From the NCBI GenBank assembly GCA_947498705.1, contig CANMLW010000017.1, positions 1 through 64,000 of the forward strand: a stretch of DNA of 64,000 bases, given 5' to 3'. Positions within the stretch are counted from its first letter, which is position 1, and each line of letters begins with the position of its first letter. Source of the stretch: an uncultured Aquimarina sp. GTDB taxonomy: Bacteria; Bacteroidota; Bacteroidia; Flavobacteriales; Flavobacteriaceae. Below the pieces are notes generated by a model that was given only the letters and a program-made list of their open reading frames with translations, made no database searches and was not told where the DNA came from. Made by a program: the position numbers and the translations under genes. Positions 63,049 to 64,000 of this stretch are shown here, one piece after another.

Positions 63049-64000
63049 ATGAAAAGAACGCTGATTGTTACGCTACTTTTTACTTTTTTATTTGCTACAA
63101 CAACCTTTGGGCAATCAAATACTAGTGTGCATTTAACCACCAAGGATACTATCAAAATACTTTTTATAGGAAACAGCTATACATATTACAACAGCCTCCC
63201 TCAACTAGTAAAAGAGATGGCAAAAGAAAAAGTACCTAATAAAAAAGTAATGATAAAAATGATATCCAAAGGTGGATCAACCTTACGATATCATTGGGAA
63301 ACAGGAAAAGCTCTTGAAGCGATCAAAAAAGAATCGTGGGATTATGTCGTTCTCCAGGAACAAAGCAACTTAGGAAGTGGTATTGTTATTAATGAACAAT
63401 GGTATTTTGATGAATCAAAAGCATTTTTTGAGCATGCCAGAAAGTTTCATACAGAGATTGAAAAAATTGGTGCTCGAACTGTTTTTTTTATGACCTGGGC
63501 TCGAAAAGGGACTCCTTCACAACAAAAATATTTAACGTTTGCGTACCATAAAATAGCTAAAGAATCAAACGGTTTATTGGCTCCAGTAGGATTTGTTTGG
63601 CACAAAAACAGACCTAAATGGAAATTTGACTTGTATGCTCCCGATGGTTCTCACCCTTCGAAATATGGGTCTTATCTCGCTGCCTTAACTATATTCAGTA
63701 CTATTTTTGATACAAATCCCGTAGGCATCTCGGCAAAAATAGACGGCTATCCTTTATCTAATGTGGGCCAAGAGTCCAGCACGATAGATAATCTGGTTAC
63801 CATTACACCTAAAGAAGCAAAAGCTATTCAATCTGGAGTAAAAAAAGCTCTTAAGCTTATCAAAAGAAATGATCGTCATATCAATATTCGTAAACCAGAT
63901 CCAGAATATAAAATTCCTGTTTTGTCCCCAAATCAAGACATTACTTCAGAAAATATTTTAGGTAAATGGTATGGAACAACCACTCGTAGTCTTAATGCTA
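63049..64000 (+). CDS. Secreted SGNH/GDSL hydrolase (3' end outside window)
   Basis: At least 317 codons, running off the window. Signal peptide KRTLIVTLLFTFLFATTTFG. SGNH block I is ILFIGNSYTYYNSLPQLV (nucleophile Ser), block III-like VVLQEQSNLGSG, and block V DGSHPSKYGSYLAA (Asp-x-x-His). It is similar to DUF4886-type SGNH proteins and is likely an esterase on polysaccharide or another extracellular substrate. A further domain begins near GKWYG at the edge. Confidence 0.85.
   Translation, partial: MKRTLIVTLLFTFLFATTTFGQSNTSVHLTTKDTIKILFIGNSYTYYNSLPQLVKEMAKEKVPNKKVMIKMISKGGSTLRYHWETGKALEAIKKESWDYVVLQEQSNLGSGIVINEQWYFDESKAFFEHARKFHTEIEKIGARTVFFMTWARKGTPSQQKYLTFAYHKIAKESNGLLAPVGFVWHKNRPKWKFDLYAPDGSHPSKYGSYLAALTIFSTIFDTNPVGISAKIDGYPLSNVGQESSTIDNLVTITPKEAKAIQSGVKKALKLIKRNDRHINIRKPDPEYKIPVLSPNQDITSENILGKWYGTTTRSLNA

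Overview
The window looks like chromosomal DNA from a member of the Flavobacteriaceae (Bacteroidota), probably marine and possibly Aquimarina-like, though I cannot fix the genus. The DNA is AT-rich. Several promoters match the Bacteroidota consensus TTG-N17-23-TAnnTTTG. Most genes lack a Shine-Dalgarno sequence. Typical flavobacterial families are present: DUF3467, DUF2851, DUF4369, M57 proteases, TSP3-repeat adhesins and an AGCS carrier.

Layout. 1-3386 (minus): most of a large secreted adhesin, cut by the window edge, with two tandem copies of a ~200-residue module, thrombospondin type-3 calcium repeats and a Calx-beta domain. 3.9-6.2 kb (plus): prfC and a GrpB-like protein. 6.6-20.6 kb (minus): the main information-processing block, in transcription order tRNA-Thr(TGT), Tyr, Gly, Thr(GGT), tuf, tRNA-Trp, secE, nusG, rplK, rplA, rplJ, rplL, rpoB, rpoC, DUF3467. 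This is nearly the E. coli tRNA-tufB-secE-rpoBC order. Stem-loops lie in the rplL-rpoB and rpoB-rpoC gaps. 20.7-22.3 kb (minus): hpf, a XerC-type recombinase and rpsU; rpsU has a strong Shine-Dalgarno sequence, the exception in this phylum.

22.4-29.1 kb (minus) holds housekeeping genes: acyl-CoA dehydrogenase, HhH protein, alanine symporter, PspC/K+ channel pair and DUF2851. 29.3-32.7 kb (plus) holds a membrane thioredoxin-fold protein and a tandem duplication of M57 lipoprotein metalloproteases. Both copies carry the same unusual control region: three repeats phased at 21 bp, then TTG and TAAATTTA at an over-long spacing. 33-44 kb mixes an AraC regulator, cystathionine beta-synthase-like enzyme, a LolC/E-type permease head-to-head with a NamZ-like muramidase, an orphan TPR histidine kinase, a methyltransferase-AlkB pair, a second AraC regulator and S1/P1 nuclease.

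45-51 kb (plus) is an alpha/beta hydrolase-HAD-M61 peptidase cluster followed by DUF819 and DUF4369 genes. 51.0-52.0 kb is a small scar: a 61-nt degenerate duplicate of a tRNA-Thr 3' end plus its terminator lies 887 bp from the intact tRNA, and a broken cadherin-like lipoprotein gene lies between them. 52-53.8 kb (minus) is idi-queD-bcp-hypothetical, with bcp frameshifted in a T-run. 53.9-64 kb is rich in envelope and secreted proteins: metzincin-like lipoprotein, DUF885, M23 peptidase, a TPR/beta-barrel pair and a partial SGNH hydrolase.

No CRISPR array, rRNA operon, intact transposon or prophage is visible. The best candidates for something undescribed are the 21-bp-phased control region of the twin M57 proteases, the tRNA-Thr scar and a candidate small RNA near 32.9-33.0 kb.
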